Shown here: in pieces, positions 18,619-29,056 of the stretch | Layout: the number at the start of each line of letters is the position of its first letter | Numbering within the stretch: the stretch's first letter is position 1 | Source: Mammaliicoccus vitulinus | GTDB taxonomy: Bacteria > Bacillota > Bacilli > Staphylococcales > Staphylococcaceae | DNA: 64,000 bases | Direction: 5' to 3' | NCBI RefSeq assembly: GCF_029024305.1 | Contig: NZ_CP118974.1 | Location: 868,001 to 932,000 of the forward strand | Notes under the pieces: model-generated | Told to the model about the DNA's origin: nothing | What the model saw: the letters and a program-made list of their open reading frames with translations, nothing else | Database searches by the model: none | Position numbers and translations under genes: made by a program

Positions 18619-19650
18619 ATGATAGAAACGAAAGAATTTAAAGACGATTTACTCAACTGGTTTCATGAAAATAAGAGACAGATGCCATGGAGAGAGACTA
18701 CTAACCCTTATTATATTTGGTTGAGCGAAGTTATGCTGCAGCAAACACAAGTCAATACTGTAAGACCTTATTATAATGCGTTTATAGACCGCTTTCCTAC
18801 AATTCAAGCACTAAGTGAATCTAAAGAAGATGATGTTTTGAAGTATTGGGAAGGTCTAGGGTACTATTCAAGAGTGAGAAATTTTCATGAAGCAGTTAAA
18901 GAAGTTCACAATAAATACGATGGAATTGTTCCAGATAATCCAGAAGAGTTTAAAAAGTTAAAAGGGGTAGGGCCTTATACTAACGCAGCAGTGATGAGTA
19001 TCGTCCACAATCACCCTATACCAGCAGTTGATGGTAATGTATTGCGTGTTTGGAGTAGATTGACTTGCAATGATCGTGATATAGCAGCACCAAAAACGAA
19101 AAAAATATTCGAAGAGGAATTACAACCATTTGTTAAAAGCGAGTCAGGTGATTTTAATCAGGCAATGATGGAATTAGGTGCTACAATTTGTACGCCAAAG
19201 AAAACTTTATGTATTATGTGTCCTGTACAAAAACATTGTTCAGCTTTTGCTGAAGGTCGAGTATCTGAATTACCAGTTAAAACGAAAAAAGCGAAGAAAA
19301 AAACAGTTGATTATTCAGTATTATATATTACAAATAGTGCTGGAGAGATTCTAGTACGTCAAAGAGATACTAAGTTATTAAATAGCATGTGGGAATTTCC
19401 AATGTTCGATGCTGAAGATAGCATTCATAGTATTGAAGAAGAACTAGATGCGGTCATTGATGTTCAAGAAGAGCCTATGTTCACAACGAAACATGTATTC
19501 ACACATATGACATGGAACATGAAAGTATACAGAGCATATACTCAGAAGCAATCATTTGAACCGCCTTATAAATGGATGAAGAAAGACGAAAAAGAAAAGT
19601 TATCATTCTCAACGTCCATGTCTAAAATTTTTAATGAAGTTAACACGTAA
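18619..19650 (+). CDS. mutY: Adenine DNA glycosylase MutY
   Basis: Removes adenine mispaired with 8-oxoguanine. 343 residues: helix-hairpin-helix (LKGVGPYTNAA), catalytic E37 in SEVMLQQTQ and D138 in VDGNVLRV, a [4Fe-4S] loop C191-x6-C198-x2-C201-x5-C207, and a C-terminal NUDIX-like 8-oxoG recognition domain. The start is an ATG shortly downstream of GAAAGTAG. Confidence 0.95.
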   Translation: MIETKEFKDDLLNWFHENKRQMPWRETTNPYYIWLSEVMLQQTQVNTVRPYYNAFIDRFPTIQALSESKEDDVLKYWEGLGYYSRVRNFHEAVKEVHNKYDGIVPDNPEEFKKLKGVGPYTNAAVMSIVHNHPIPAVDGNVLRVWSRLTCNDRDIAAPKTKKIFEEELQPFVKSESGDFNQAMMELGATICTPKKTLCIMCPVQKHCSAFAEGRVSELPVKTKKAKKKTVDYSVLYITNSAGEILVRQRDTKLLNSMWEFPMFDAEDSIHSIEEELDAVIDVQEEPMFTTKHVFTHMTWNMKVYRAYTQKQSFEPPYKWMKKDEKEKLSFSTSMSKIFNEVNT

Positions 19651-19731
19651 ATTAAAAACAAACATAATTTTAGCTTATTATTTTTAATATGTTATAATAA
19701 CTTGGTAAATAATTAAAAGGTGGTGTGGAAC

Positions 19732-20280
19732 ATGGTCAAAGAATCCATACCAAAAGAGGGCCAAGTAATTAAAGTGCAAAGTTATAAACATGATGGTAAT
19801 ATACATCGTGTATGGTCAGAAACAACAGTTCTTAAAGGTACGAGTCATGTTATTATCGGTGGGAATAATCGAACACTCGTAACAGAAAGTGATGGTCGAA
19901 CTTGGGTAACAAGGGAGCCAGCGATTGTTTATTTCCATGCAGAGTATTGGTTTAATGTAATTTGTATGTTCCGCGATGATGGTGTTTATTATTATTGTAA
20001 TTTATCTTCACCTTTTGTTTGTGATGAAGAAGCTATTAAATATATCGATTATGATTTAGACATCAAAGTTTATCCAAGTGGAAAGTATCATTTGTTGGAC
20101 GAAGATGAATATCGTCAACATATGAAGCAAATGAATTATCCTAAAGACATTGATGCAATTCTAAAAAGAAATGTTGATATTCTACAACAATGGATTGAAC
20201 GTAAAAAAGGACCATTTGCGCCAGACTTTATTAAAGTTTGGCAAGAAAGATTTCATTCAATTGATAGACGAAATTCATGA
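19732..20280 (+). CDS. DUF402 protein (YgaC-type nucleoside phosphatase)
   Basis: 182 residues. Matches the DUF402 family: [10 protein letters not shown], the acidic [15 protein letters not shown] and LLDEDEY, which bind metal. Family members hydrolyse nucleoside tri- and diphosphates. The ATG at 19732 is chosen because AAAAGGTGG lies at 19716-19724. Followed by a terminator and then the exporter gene, the ygaC-ygaD order of B. subtilis. Confidence 0.85.
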   Translation: MVKESIPKEGQVIKVQSYKHDGNIHRVWSETTVLKGTSHVIIGGNNRTLVTESDGRTWVTREPAIVYFHAEYWFNVICMFRDDGVYYYCNLSSPFVCDEEAIKYIDYDLDIKVYPSGKYHLLDEDEYRQHMKQMNYPKDIDAILKRNVDILQQWIERKKGPFAPDFIKVWQERFHSIDRRNS

Positions 20281-20292
20281 GAATGAAAACAT

Positions 20293-20323
20293 AGCAGCCT
20301 AGCAAAAGCTAGGCTGTTTCGTT
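20293..20323 (+). terminator. Terminator after the DUF402 gene
   Basis: CAGCCTAGC-AAAA-GCTAGGCTG hairpin followed by TTTCGTTT. Confidence 0.75.
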
Positions 20324-20347
20324 TGGACTATGATTGGGGGAACGGAA

Positions 20348-22087
20348 ATGATTAAAAGGTATTTACAATTCGTGAAACCATATAAATGGCATATTGTAGG
20401 TACGATTATCATTGGAATTTTAAAATTTGGGATTCCATTATTGATGCCATTATTAATAAAATATGTTATTGATGATGTAATCAATAATGGGGCATTATCT
20501 ATTGGGCAAAAAACAGAAAAATTAGCTTATGCGATGCTAATTATGGGATTTATTTTTGTGGTTTTAAGACCACCAATAGAATATTTCAGACAATATTTAG
20601 CGCAATGGACATCTAATAAAATTCTTTATGATATTCGAAAAAAATTATATACACATTTACAAGCACTCAGTTCTAGATTTTATGCTAATAACAAAGCAGG
20701 AGAAATCATATCTAGAGTGATAAACGATGTTGAACAAACGAAAGACTTCATACTAACTGGTTTAATGAACGTCTGGTTAGATCTAGTTACAATTATAATT
20801 GCACTTAGCATTATGTTTGTTCTAGATGTTAAGCTTACTTTTTCAGCAATCGCGATATTCCCTGTATTTATTTTCAGCATCTATTATTTCTTCGGAAGAT
20901 TACGTAGCCTTACGCGAAGAAGATCTCAAAGTTTAGCAGAACTACAAGGCTTTTTACATGAACGAGTTTCAGGAATGTCAGTGATTAAAAGTTTTGCCAT
21001 TGAAAAAAATGAAGAAAAAAGATTCGACGTAAGAAACCAAAATTTCTTAACTAAAGCTACTGACCATACTAAATGGAATGCTAAATCTTTTGCAGTTATT
21101 AATACAGTGACAGATATCGGACCATTAATTGTTGTAGGTTTCGGTGGGTTTCTCGTGATACAAGGTAATTTAACAGTAGGTACGTTAGCTGCATTTGTTG
21201 CATACTTAGAACAATTATACGGACCGTTAAGAAGATTAGTAGCATCATCTACAACTTTGACACAAAGTATTGCATCAATGGACAGGGTGTTTCATCTGTT
21301 CGACGAAAAATATGACGTGAAAAATGAAGACGATGCGAAAGAAATTAGAATTAAAGATGGACATATAGCATTTGAAAATGTTTCATTTAAATACAACGAA
21401 TATGAAGATGATGTGCTTACTGATATTAACCTTGATATTAAAAAGGGTGAAACAGTTGCCTTTGTCGGTATGAGTGGTGGCGGTAAATCTACTTTGATTA
21501 GTTTACTTCCTAGGTTTTATGATGTTACAAAAGGTAGTATCAGGATTGATCATCATAACGTAAAAGATTTCACTACTGAAAGTCTTAGAAATCAAGTTGG
21601 AATGGTAGAACAAGATAATATCCTTTTTTCTGATTCAATAAAAGAAAATATTCTACTTGGTAAACCAGATGCTACTGATGAAGAAGTTATTGCAGCAAGT
21701 AAGAAAGCTAATGCTCATGACTTTATTATGTCTTTACCAAATGGATATGATACAGAAGTTGGCGAACGAGGTGTGAAATTATCTGGTGGTCAAAAACAAC
21801 GCGTTTCTATCGCTAGAATTTTCCTTAATAATCCACCTGTTTTAGTTTTAGATGAAGCTACAAGTGCCCTTGATTTAGAAAGTGAAAAAATTATTCAAGA
21901 TGCTTTAGAAATATTAAGCTCAGAAAGAACAACACTGATCGTCGCGCACAGATTATCTACGATTACACATGCTGATAAGATTGTAGTAATTCAAAATGGT
22001 CATATTGAAGAAGTAGGATCACATAAAGAATTAATGCAAGCTAAAGGTAGTTATTACAATTTATATAGTATTCAATCGTTCGGGTAA
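20348..22087 (+). CDS. Homodimeric ABC exporter, Sav1866 ortholog
   Basis: 579 residues. Six transmembrane helices (1-325) fused to an ATPase domain with Walker A (GMSGGGKST), signature LSGGQKQR, Walker B ([12 protein letters not shown]) and H-loop (IVAHRLS), all intact. The near-identical N-terminus [13 protein letters not shown] and long shared blocks identify it with S. aureus Sav1866, a multidrug or lipid flippase. The start at 20348 is chosen because GGGGGAACGG precedes it. Confidence 0.95.
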   Translation: MIKRYLQFVKPYKWHIVGTIIIGILKFGIPLLMPLLIKYVIDDVINNGALSIGQKTEKLAYAMLIMGFIFVVLRPPIEYFRQYLAQWTSNKILYDIRKKLYTHLQALSSRFYANNKAGEIISRVINDVEQTKDFILTGLMNVWLDLVTIIIALSIMFVLDVKLTFSAIAIFPVFIFSIYYFFGRLRSLTRRRSQSLAELQGFLHERVSGMSVIKSFAIEKNEEKRFDVRNQNFLTKATDHTKWNAKSFAVINTVTDIGPLIVVGFGGFLVIQGNLTVGTLAAFVAYLEQLYGPLRRLVASSTTLTQSIASMDRVFHLFDEKYDVKNEDDAKEIRIKDGHIAFENVSFKYNEYEDDVLTDINLDIKKGETVAFVGMSGGGKSTLISLLPRFYDVTKGSIRIDHHNVKDFTTESLRNQVGMVEQDNILFSDSIKENILLGKPDATDEEVIAASKKANAHDFIMSLPNGYDTEVGERGVKLSGGQKQRVSIARIFLNNPPVLVLDEATSALDLESEKIIQDALEILSSERTTLIVAHRLSTITHADKIVVIQNGHIEEVGSHKELMQAKGSYYNLYSIQSFG

Positions 22088-22112
22088 TATTACAATACCT
22101 CCTTATTTTATG

Positions 22113-22130
22113 CTATCATTAACATGATAG
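22113..22130 (+). promoter_or_regulatory. Palindrome upstream of the glutamate-synthase-like gene
   Basis: CTATCAT-TAAC-ATGATAG, a perfect 7-bp dyad 23 bases before the start codon and just upstream of the RBS AAGGGGG. A possible -35/-10 pair (TTACAA at 22090 and TATCAT at 22114) would place it at the promoter. An operator is possible; the regulator is unknown. Confidence 0.35.
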
Positions 22131-22153
22131 AGATAGAATAAGGGGGATTTTTT

Positions 22154-23740
22154 ATGAGCTTTTTAAATATATTGCAACTGATCGTGAATATTTTGTTCTT
22201 TGTAATTATCATAGGTGCTTTGATTACGTGTATATCGCTTTACATTATAGATAAAAGGCAAAAACATCACAGTGTATTAAGAAATTATCCTTTATTAGGT
22301 AGAGTCCGATACTTTCTTGAAATGATTGGACCTGAGTTAAGACAATATCTTATTTTGAATGATAATGATGGTAAACCTTTTTCTAGAAAACAGTATTTAA
22401 ATATGGTTATGCCTGGAAAATATAAAAATAGAATAGAAAGTTTTGGTTCGTTAAGAAAGTTTGAAGAACCAGGTTTTTATTTGCAGAATGCTATGTTTCC
22501 TGTAGATCATGACGAATTAGAAATTAATCAAGACGAAATAATGTCTACATATATTTATAATATTTCAAACGAAGGACTTTTTGATCGAAAAGAGAGTCAA
22601 ATTCAACAAGAAGTTGAGCCATATAATTTGACCCATAACAATGAAATCATCATTGGGGAGAACTTAAAGCATCCATTTATTGCGAAAAGATTGGTAGGAC
22701 AGTCGGGAATGAGTTATGGCGCATTAGGTAAAAATGCAATAACAGCTTTATCTAAAGGGTTAGGAAGAAGCGGTTCGTGGATGAATACAGGTGAAGGTGG
22801 ATTAAGTGAACATCATTTATCTGGAAATTGTGATATCATCTTCCAAATTGGACCCGGACTATTTGGTGTGAGAGATGAAGATGGGAACTTTGATGAAAAA
22901 GAATTTGTTGAAAAAGCGAATATAAAGCAAGTTAAAGCATTTGAATTAAAATTAGCTCAAGGTGCAAAAACAAGAGGCGGTCATATTGAAGGTCAAAAAG
23001 TCACAGAAGAAATTGCAAAAATAAGAAATGTGACACCATTTGAAACGGTGAATTCACCGAACCGATTCGAGTTTCTTCATAATAATAAAGAACTACTTGA
23101 ATTTGTAGAGAAGTTAAGAAGGTTATCCGATAAACCTGTTGGAATTAAAATTGTTGTAGGTAATATAAACGATTTAAAATTATTAATTCATGATATGGTT
23201 TCGACGAATATTATTCCTGATTTCATAACTGTAGATGGTGGAGAAGGTGGAACAGGCGCAACATTTCAAGAACTCGTTGATACTGTAGGGTTACCATTAT
23301 TTACAGCTTTGCCAATATTAGATGTAGAATTGAAAAAACATAAAATTAGAGACAAAGTTAAAGTGTTTGCTTCAGGAAAATTAATTACACCAGACCAAAT
23401 AGCAATTGCTTTAGGGTTAGGCGCTGATCTTGTAAATGTGGCAAGAAGTTTAATGATTAATGTAGGGTGCATTATGGCGCAACAATGTCATACAAATAAT
23501 TGTCCCGTTGGCGTAGCTACTACTGATCCTAAAAAAGAAACAGCATTAGTTGTGTCAGAAAAAGAATATAGAGTTTCAAATTATATTGTGAGTTTACATG
23601 AGGGACTATTTAATTTAGCAGCTGCAGTTGGCGTGAAAAGTCCAAATCAAATAAGAGAGCATCATTTACTGTATAGAAGTTATAATGGTGACTTAATGAA
23701 TATCATAGAATACAAAAAGTCCTTATATAAAGAAAATTAA
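22154..23740 (+). CDS. FMN-binding glutamate synthase-like protein
   Basis: 528 residues. An N-terminal transmembrane helix (about 8-30) precedes a glutamate-synthase central/FMN-type TIM barrel with GQSGMSYGALGKNA, DGGEGGTGATFQE and the iron-sulfur motif C-x5-C-x4-C in GCIMAQQCHTNNCPVG. It lacks the amidotransferase domain and C-terminal GltB helix, so it is not a full GltB. Such stand-alone proteins are common in Firmicutes; substrate unknown. Confidence 0.85.
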   Translation: MSFLNILQLIVNILFFVIIIGALITCISLYIIDKRQKHHSVLRNYPLLGRVRYFLEMIGPELRQYLILNDNDGKPFSRKQYLNMVMPGKYKNRIESFGSLRKFEEPGFYLQNAMFPVDHDELEINQDEIMSTYIYNISNEGLFDRKESQIQQEVEPYNLTHNNEIIIGENLKHPFIAKRLVGQSGMSYGALGKNAITALSKGLGRSGSWMNTGEGGLSEHHLSGNCDIIFQIGPGLFGVRDEDGNFDEKEFVEKANIKQVKAFELKLAQGAKTRGGHIEGQKVTEEIAKIRNVTPFETVNSPNRFEFLHNNKELLEFVEKLRRLSDKPVGIKIVVGNINDLKLLIHDMVSTNIIPDFITVDGGEGGTGATFQELVDTVGLPLFTALPILDVELKKHKIRDKVKVFASGKLITPDQIAIALGLGADLVNVARSLMINVGCIMAQQCHTNNCPVGVATTDPKKETALVVSEKEYRVSNYIVSLHEGLFNLAAAVGVKSPNQIREHHLLYRSYNGDLMNIIEYKKSLYKEN

Positions 23741-23772
23741 ATCAAAAAATAAAGAAAATTAAATCAAAAAAT
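23729..23772 (+). repeat. Perfect 22-bp tandem duplication at the gene end
   Basis: Two identical copies of a 22-base AT-rich word (starting AAAGAAAATT, ending CAAAAAAT) at 23729-23750 and 23751-23772. The first carries the stop codon of the upstream gene, and the second abuts repeat element R3. Confidence 0.9.
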
Positions 23773-23982
23773 AGAGTTTGGAATATAAATCCCAACTTAA
23801 AATAAATCACCCAATCCGAAAATGATTCCAACGGATTGGGTGATTTTATATTTCTGGTTTTTTAAAGTGCTGACGCCCGGGGGAATAGTATGTGAGAGAG
23901 ACTACAGGCTCGAACCATACCCCCAGGCAAGCATGCACTTTAAAAAATCATTATAGTTTAGGACATTTATGTCCGAGACTCT
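23773..23982. repeat. Modular intergenic repeat, copy R3 (subfamily A)
   Basis: Left end AGAGTTTGGAATATAAAT, ACCCAATCCG hairpin (about 23802-23846), core 23856-23949, right end ending GTCCGAGACTCT. Flanked by convergent genes and ending 4 bases from the stop of the FUSC gene. Nearly the same core sequence as R2 and R4. Confidence 0.8.
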
Positions 23983-23986
23983 ATTT

Positions 23987-25081
23987 TTATAGGTCAAAGT
24001 CTTCATCTTCAATTTGAATGTCACTATCTTCGGGATGATATTTAAAGTAACTAGATGATAGTTTGTCTAAGTGAAGTATAGTAGCTTTGTAATCAAGCAT
24101 TGCTGATAAGACTTGCATGACATTTTCGATGTAATAATCTTCTTGATTTGGATTATTAGTAATGTCTTTTATAAATATCTTCATTAAATCTTCTTTATAA
24201 GGTTCAACTAAATAATCTGGAACTTGGTCAATGTCATGTTTAGCTTTTTGTGATATTCTAACCAATATTTGTTCGTGTTGTGCCATTAGTTCATCGAGTT
24301 CAAATTTCATTTGTACCTTTAAATCATCATTTAGATTGTGAATATCATTTTCGTAACGATTCATTTTACGTAGAACTTCATATGCTCTTCGTGTAGCTGC
24401 AATTATTTCTTTGAAAAGAATCTTTTTTCGCATTTGACTAAAAGCTTGTTTTTTAGTGTATGCTCTTTCTTCTTTATAATAAAGATAAAATTGTTCGAGC
24501 TTTACGATTCTCGTTCTTATCGTTTCTAAATCTTGCTTTACATAATGAAATTCAGTCGTACCATTTAAGACTAATCTAAACCATTTGAATATGTCAGTAG
24601 ATATATTCAATGAATTATAGTACATTTTTGTTTCAAACTTTGGTGGTAGAAAAGTGAAGTTAACGATAAAAGCACTTAGTACCCCAATCATGACTAGTAG
24701 AAATCGGTAGATGGCAGATATATAGAAATCACCTTCATGATGCCCAAGTATGATTAAAGCTGTAACAACAGCTAAGTTAGAAACATGTTGTAGATTGAAT
24801 TTATATAGTATTGAAATGATGATGACTGCCGTTAAACCAATAAAGACGACGTTGTTACCAAATATTGAAAATATTGTAACGGCAGTTATGGCACCTATCA
24901 CATTACCTTGAAATTGCTCTACTATCGTTTTAAAAGAGCGATAAACGCTTGGTTGCATGGCAACCATAGCAGCTACACCAGCTATTGATGTTATCAATGT
25001 TGGTCCTGGCAGTAAATTTGCTAGAAATATTGCTAGGACAATAGCGATACCAGTTTTAAATATTCTTGCCCCAAATTTCAT
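23987..25081 (-). CDS. FUSC/ArAE-family membrane protein
   Basis: 364 residues: four to five hydrophobic helices in the first 145 residues (TSIAGVAAMVAMQPSVYRSF is the family signature region), then a long helical cytoplasmic domain rich in Lys and Glu. Family members are aromatic-acid exporters or fusaric-acid resistance-like proteins; the substrate here is unknown. Confidence 0.8.
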   Translation of the reverse strand: MKFGARIFKTGIAIVLAIFLANLLPGPTLITSIAGVAAMVAMQPSVYRSFKTIVEQFQGNVIGAITAVTIFSIFGNNVVFIGLTAVIIISILYKFNLQHVSNLAVVTALIILGHHEGDFYISAIYRFLLVMIGVLSAFIVNFTFLPPKFETKMYYNSLNISTDIFKWFRLVLNGTTEFHYVKQDLETIRTRIVKLEQFYLYYKEERAYTKKQAFSQMRKKILFKEIIAATRRAYEVLRKMNRYENDIHNLNDDLKVQMKFELDELMAQHEQILVRISQKAKHDIDQVPDYLVEPYKEDLMKIFIKDITNNPNQEDYYIENVMQVLSAMLDYKATILHLDKLSSSYFKYHPEDSDIQIEDEDFDL

Positions 25082-25176
25082 AGAACCATTCCTTTTTGTT
25101 ATTAAAACAGGGTTGTAATAAATATCACAAGCCTAGTATATATTGGTTATACATTGTTTTTAATAACTTTTCAAGT

Positions 25177-26463
25177 TTATAGTTGAGATAATGCGTAATC
25201 AGCAGCATTTAATGTCTGTTTTATGTCTTCTTCTGTATGTTCTGTCGTTATAAACCACGCTTCATATTTAGAAGGCGCTAAATTAATACCTTGGTTTAAC
25301 ATAGCTTTAAAGAACTTCGCAAATTTTTCACCGTCAGTATTTTCAGCTTGTACATAGTTTTCTATTTTTTCATCCGTAAAGTATAATGTTAAAGCACCTT
25401 TTACTCTGTTGACTGTTGCTTGAACTTTGTGTTTTTCAATGAGTTCTAGTAAACCATCTTCTAATTGCTGACCTAGTTGATCTAACTTCTCATAGACACC
25501 AGGTTGTTCTAAAATTTCTAACAATGCGATACCAGCTCTCATTGAAAGTGGGTTTCCAGCCATTGTACCAGCTTGATATGCAGGTCCTAATGGTGCGACA
25601 TGTTCCATAATTTCTTGTCTTCCACCATAAGCACCTATAGGTAAACCCCCACCAATGACTTTACCAAATGCTGTTAAGTCGGGATATACACCTAGTAAAT
25701 CTTGAGCAGCTCCGTAATGGAATCTAAATGCAGTTATCACCTCGTCGTAAATAACTAATCCACCGTGTTCATGTGTGATGTCATTTACTGCTTCTAAAAA
25801 TCCTTCTTTCGGTTCAACCATACCAAAGTTACCAACAATAGGTTCTACTAATACACCTGCAACTTGATCTCCCCAATGATCCATCGCTTCTTTAAAAGAA
25901 TCGACATCATTAAATGGAACAGTAATAACTTCTTGCGCTACACTTTTTGGAACACCAGCTGAGTCTGGCGTGCCCAGTTGTGAAGGGCCACTACCTGCTG
26001 CTACAAGAACAAGGTCTGAATGACCATGATAACAACCAGCGAATTTTATGATTTTATCACGATTTGTATAAGCGCGGGCAACTCTAATAGTAGTCATCAC
26101 TGCCTCAGTACCTGAATTAACAAATCTAATTTTTTCTAATGACGGAATTGCATGGCGTAATTTTTTAGCAAAAGTAATTTCATATTCTGTAGGAGTTCCG
26201 AATAATACACCGTCCTCTGCTGCATTTTTAATCGCTTCTGTAATGTGTGGATGTGCGTGACCTGCAATGATAGGACCATAAGCTTGTAAGTAATCAATGT
26301 ACTTATTGTCATCTACATCATAGAAATATGCGCCTTTAGCTTTTTTCATAACGACCGGTGCACCTCCACCAACTGCTTTGTATGAGCGAGAAGGGGAATT
26401 AACACCACCTAAAATATATTCGTCTGAAAGTGTTTGTAAATATTCACTTTTTGCAAAATTCAT
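25177..26463 (-). CDS. gsaB: Glutamate-1-semialdehyde 2,1-aminomutase 2
   Basis: PLP enzyme making 5-aminolevulinate for heme from glutamate semialdehyde. 428 residues with the PLP-lysine motif [19 protein letters not shown] at the N-terminus and [10 protein letters not shown]. Start [10 protein letters not shown] at 26463 is chosen because AGAGG lies just upstream; the longer frame adds 11 unsupported residues. Paralogue of hemL, positioned next to bcp and perR as in B. subtilis, which fits heme need under peroxide stress. Confidence 0.9.
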   Translation of the reverse strand: MNFAKSEYLQTLSDEYILGGVNSPSRSYKAVGGGAPVVMKKAKGAYFYDVDDNKYIDYLQAYGPIIAGHAHPHITEAIKNAAEDGVLFGTPTEYEITFAKKLRHAIPSLEKIRFVNSGTEAVMTTIRVARAYTNRDKIIKFAGCYHGHSDLVLVAAGSGPSQLGTPDSAGVPKSVAQEVITVPFNDVDSFKEAMDHWGDQVAGVLVEPIVGNFGMVEPKEGFLEAVNDITHEHGGLVIYDEVITAFRFHYGAAQDLLGVYPDLTAFGKVIGGGLPIGAYGGRQEIMEHVAPLGPAYQAGTMAGNPLSMRAGIALLEILEQPGVYEKLDQLGQQLEDGLLELIEKHKVQATVNRVKGALTLYFTDEKIENYVQAENTDGEKFAKFFKAMLNQGINLAPSKYEAWFITTEHTEEDIKQTLNAADYALSQL

Positions 26464-26547
26464 GTTATCAACCTCTTTTAATTTAATTATTTTCATTTAT
26501 ATCGTATCATAAAATGGAGTAACTATCGTTTATAAGGAGTGCAAATC

Positions 26548-27006
26548 ATGATACAAATTGGTGAGAAATTTCCAGAATTCGAATTAAAAAATCAAAATGG
26601 TGAAATTGTAAGCAGTAAGGACTTAAAAGGAAGTAAAAGTGTTGTATATTTTTATCCAAGAGATAATACGCCAACTTGTACGACAGAAGCTTGTGATTTT
26701 AGAGATAATTTAGAGCTTTTCAACGATTTAAATACTAAAGTATACGGAATCAGTGGTGATAGTGAAAAGAAACATTCTAATTTCTCTAATAAGCATAACT
26801 TAAATTTTGATTTGTTAGTTGATGAAGATTATAAACTATCAGATGAACTAGGCGTATATCAACTGAAGAAATCGTTTGGTAAAGAATCAATGGGGATTGT
26901 TAGAACGACATTTGTGTTAGATGAAGAAGGGGTAGTAAAACATATCATCGAGAAAGTGAAAGTCAAAACACAAATAGAAGAGTTGAAAAACATTATAAAG
27001 GGATGA
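26548..27006 (+). CDS. bcp: Thiol peroxidase of the Bcp/PrxQ family
   Basis: 152 residues. Peroxidatic C44 and resolving C49 in TPTCTTEACDF, the atypical two-Cys arrangement of Bcp. Reduces peroxides in the cytosol using thioredoxin. ATG at 26548 follows AAGGAG. Its stop is five bases before the next gene, so the pair is cotranscribed. Confidence 0.92.
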   Translation: MIQIGEKFPEFELKNQNGEIVSSKDLKGSKSVVYFYPRDNTPTCTTEACDFRDNLELFNDLNTKVYGISGDSEKKHSNFSNKHNLNFDLLVDEDYKLSDELGVYQLKKSFGKESMGIVRTTFVLDEEGVVKHIIEKVKVKTQIEELKNIIKG

Positions 27007-27011
27007 TATAG

Positions 27012-27965
27012 ATGAAGGTCGTAACTTTAATGAGGTTAAAAGATCAAGAAGAAAGACTAAAAGAAACATTTCCTAATATAGAGTTCACATTTTATAAGCA
27101 TCCTAACTTGGCAGATGAAGAAGTACTTAAAGACGCTGATGTATTAGTTAGCTATCATAGTGAAGTAGATGAAACATTTTTAGATAAGTGTAAACAGCTT
27201 AAACTAATCGCTTGGTTCGCAACAGGGGTAAATCAATTACCTTTAGATTACATTAATAAAAGAAATATTAAATTAACGAATGCAAAAGGCGTACATGCTA
27301 TACAAATAGCAGAATTCATATTCGCTTATATCTTAAATGATATCAAGTTATTTAAAGAAACATATGAATCACAGAAGAAAAGGGCGTTTAATCATAAGTT
27401 AAGCCCTGATTCAATCAATGACAAAACAATATTATTTCTTGGAACAGGAAAAATTCCAGAAAGAACTGCAGAAGTAGCAAAAGCATTTAATATGAAGGTA
27501 ATCGGTATAAATACAACTGGTCATGACGTTTCAGGATTTGATGAAGTATATTCTATAGAAGAAAGACGTCAAGTTTTTAATAAAGCAGACTTCATAGTGA
27601 ATGTATTACCAGAAACTGAAGATACAATTCATTTGTTACAAAAAGCAGACTTTGAACATATGAAAGCAGACGCCCACTTTATTAATGTAGGAAGAGGAAC
27701 CGTTGTAAAAGAAGCGGTACTAGTAGAAGCATTGATTAATAAAGAAATCAGATATGCTTCTATTGATGTGTTTGAAGAAGAACCTTTACCAGCCACTTCT
27801 AAATTATATGATATGGATAACGTGTTTATAACGGCTCATATTTCTGGAAATGATGGAAATAACTTAAAGAGAAGCACTGACATACTTGTTGAAAATTTAA
27901 ATCAAATAATTAATGGGAATTTAAAATCATTATTTAATGAAGTTAATTCAAAAGCAGGATACTGA
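27012..27965 (+). CDS. D-isomer-specific 2-hydroxyacid dehydrogenase
   Basis: 317 residues: Rossmann NAD-binding domain (FLGTGKIPERTAEVAKAF, an atypical glycine motif with GTGKIP), the catalytic arginine region NVGRGTVVKE, Glu in DVFEEEPLP and His in ITAHISG. Substrate not predictable from sequence. It replaces the usual G-x-G-x-x-G with a variant, so cofactor binding may differ slightly. Confidence 0.85.
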   Translation: MKVVTLMRLKDQEERLKETFPNIEFTFYKHPNLADEEVLKDADVLVSYHSEVDETFLDKCKQLKLIAWFATGVNQLPLDYINKRNIKLTNAKGVHAIQIAEFIFAYILNDIKLFKETYESQKKRAFNHKLSPDSINDKTILFLGTGKIPERTAEVAKAFNMKVIGINTTGHDVSGFDEVYSIEERRQVFNKADFIVNVLPETEDTIHLLQKADFEHMKADAHFINVGRGTVVKEAVLVEALINKEIRYASIDVFEEEPLPATSKLYDMDNVFITAHISGNDGNNLKRSTDILVENLNQIINGNLKSLFNEVNSKAGY

Positions 27966-27973
27966 TTAATTGT

Positions 27974-28023
27974 TTGACAAATTGCTAATAAAAGGGATAT
28001 ATTATAAATAATAATCATTATAA
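27974..28023 (+). promoter_or_regulatory. perR promoter with Per box
   Basis: -35 TTGACA (27974-27979) and -10 TATATT (27998-28003, spacing 18). TAATAATCATTATAA at 28009-28023 matches the PerR box TTATAATTATTATAA at 13 of 15 positions. It covers the expected transcription start, which fits autorepression by PerR. Confidence 0.75.
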
Positions 28024-28043
28024 ATTAGAAGGTGGGTGTAAGG

Positions 28044-28496
28044 ATGCAACAAAATGTTGAGAATGTTGAACACATGTTAGACGATGCAATTGGTACTTTA
28101 CGAAGTACAGGTGTTAGAATTACACCACAGCGTCAATCGATTCTTCAATATTTAATTGAAACAGATAGTCATCCTACTGCTGATGAAATTTATCAGTCAC
28201 TTTCACCACAATTTCCAAATATGAGTGTTGCTACAGTTTATAATAACTTAAAAGTTTTTAAAGAGACTGGGCTTGTTAAAGAATTAACGTATGGTGATGC
28301 TTCAAGCCGTTTTGATTTTGAAACGCATAATCATTATCATATCATTTGTGATCAATGTGGTAAGATATCTGATTTTCATTACCCGAGATTAGATGAGGTT
28401 GAACAATTAGCTCAACACGTTACGAGTTTTTCAGTTACTCACCACAGAATGGAAATATATGGTGTTTGTCCAGAATGTCAAAGTAAGAATAAATAA
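28044..28496 (+). CDS. perR: PerR peroxide-sensing repressor
   Basis: Fur-family metalloregulator, 150 residues: winged helix ([25 protein letters not shown]), regulatory metal site with His and Asp (DFETHNHYH), and structural zinc cysteines C102, C105, C142 and C145. Peroxide oxidises the iron-binding histidines and releases DNA. ATG at 28044 is preferred because AGAAGGTGG lies 9 bases upstream. Confidence 0.95.
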   Translation: MQQNVENVEHMLDDAIGTLRSTGVRITPQRQSILQYLIETDSHPTADEIYQSLSPQFPNMSVATVYNNLKVFKETGLVKELTYGDASSRFDFETHNHYHIICDQCGKISDFHYPRLDEVEQLAQHVTSFSVTHHRMEIYGVCPECQSKNK

Positions 28497-28533
28497 AGAA
28501 AAAGCTAAAGGTAATTTACCTTTAGCTTTTTTT
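28497..28533. terminator. Bidirectional terminator between perR and ygzB
   Basis: AAAAAGCTAAAGGT...ACCTTTAGCTTTTT hairpin with runs on both sides. It contains the last codons and the stop of the minus-strand gene. Confidence 0.85.
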
Positions 28534-28947
28534 CTTTTCTTCATTAGTATCTGCAATTTCCTGTTCTTCTAACTTCTTAGATTTACGTTTGTTATTATAA
28601 TCTTGGTTAAATGTCTTGCCTTCTAGGTTCTTGTCCAAAGTAAGAGGTTGGTTACAATTCGCACATATATCTGCGCGTCCCAACATTTTTGTATAATGAT
28701 CACAGTTTGGACATTGAACTTGTATTGTACGAGAGCTTAACATACCTATCCAAAAATACACCACAAAAGATAAACCAAGAGCCAACATCCCCAGAACTAA
28801 GAAAATACTAAATACAATTTGGCTTTTGAAATAGTAAAAGAAGAATACACCTACATACATTACAATCATCCCTAAAAAGATTAATCCTAATGCAAAAGAT
28901 CTTATTCTGTTAATTTTACTAGTAGGTTTCTTACGAAATAGCTTCAA
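28522..28947 (-). CDS. YgzB (UPF0295) membrane protein
   Basis: 141 residues with two transmembrane helices (about 16-38 and 44-68) and a C-terminal zinc-ribbon-like pair CPNC...CANC followed by QPLTLDKNLEGK, the UPF0295 pattern. TTG at 28947 is preferred: GGAGGG lies seven bases upstream, whereas the upstream ATG overlaps that RBS. Adjacent to perR as in B. subtilis. Function unknown. Confidence 0.85.
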   Translation of the reverse strand: MKLFRKKPTSKINRIRSFALGLIFLGMIVMYVGVFFFYYFKSQIVFSIFLVLGMLALGLSFVVYFWIGMLSSRTIQVQCPNCDHYTKMLGRADICANCNQPLTLDKNLEGKTFNQDYNNKRKSKKLEEQEIADTNEEKKKS

Positions 28948-29056
28948 TTCTATTCCCTCCATACTATTTAATACTGATAAAGTATAGCATAATTTCTATT
29001 AAAATATATAGTACCTTATAAAGCGAAAAAATACACGAATTTGTGTGTAGAAATCG

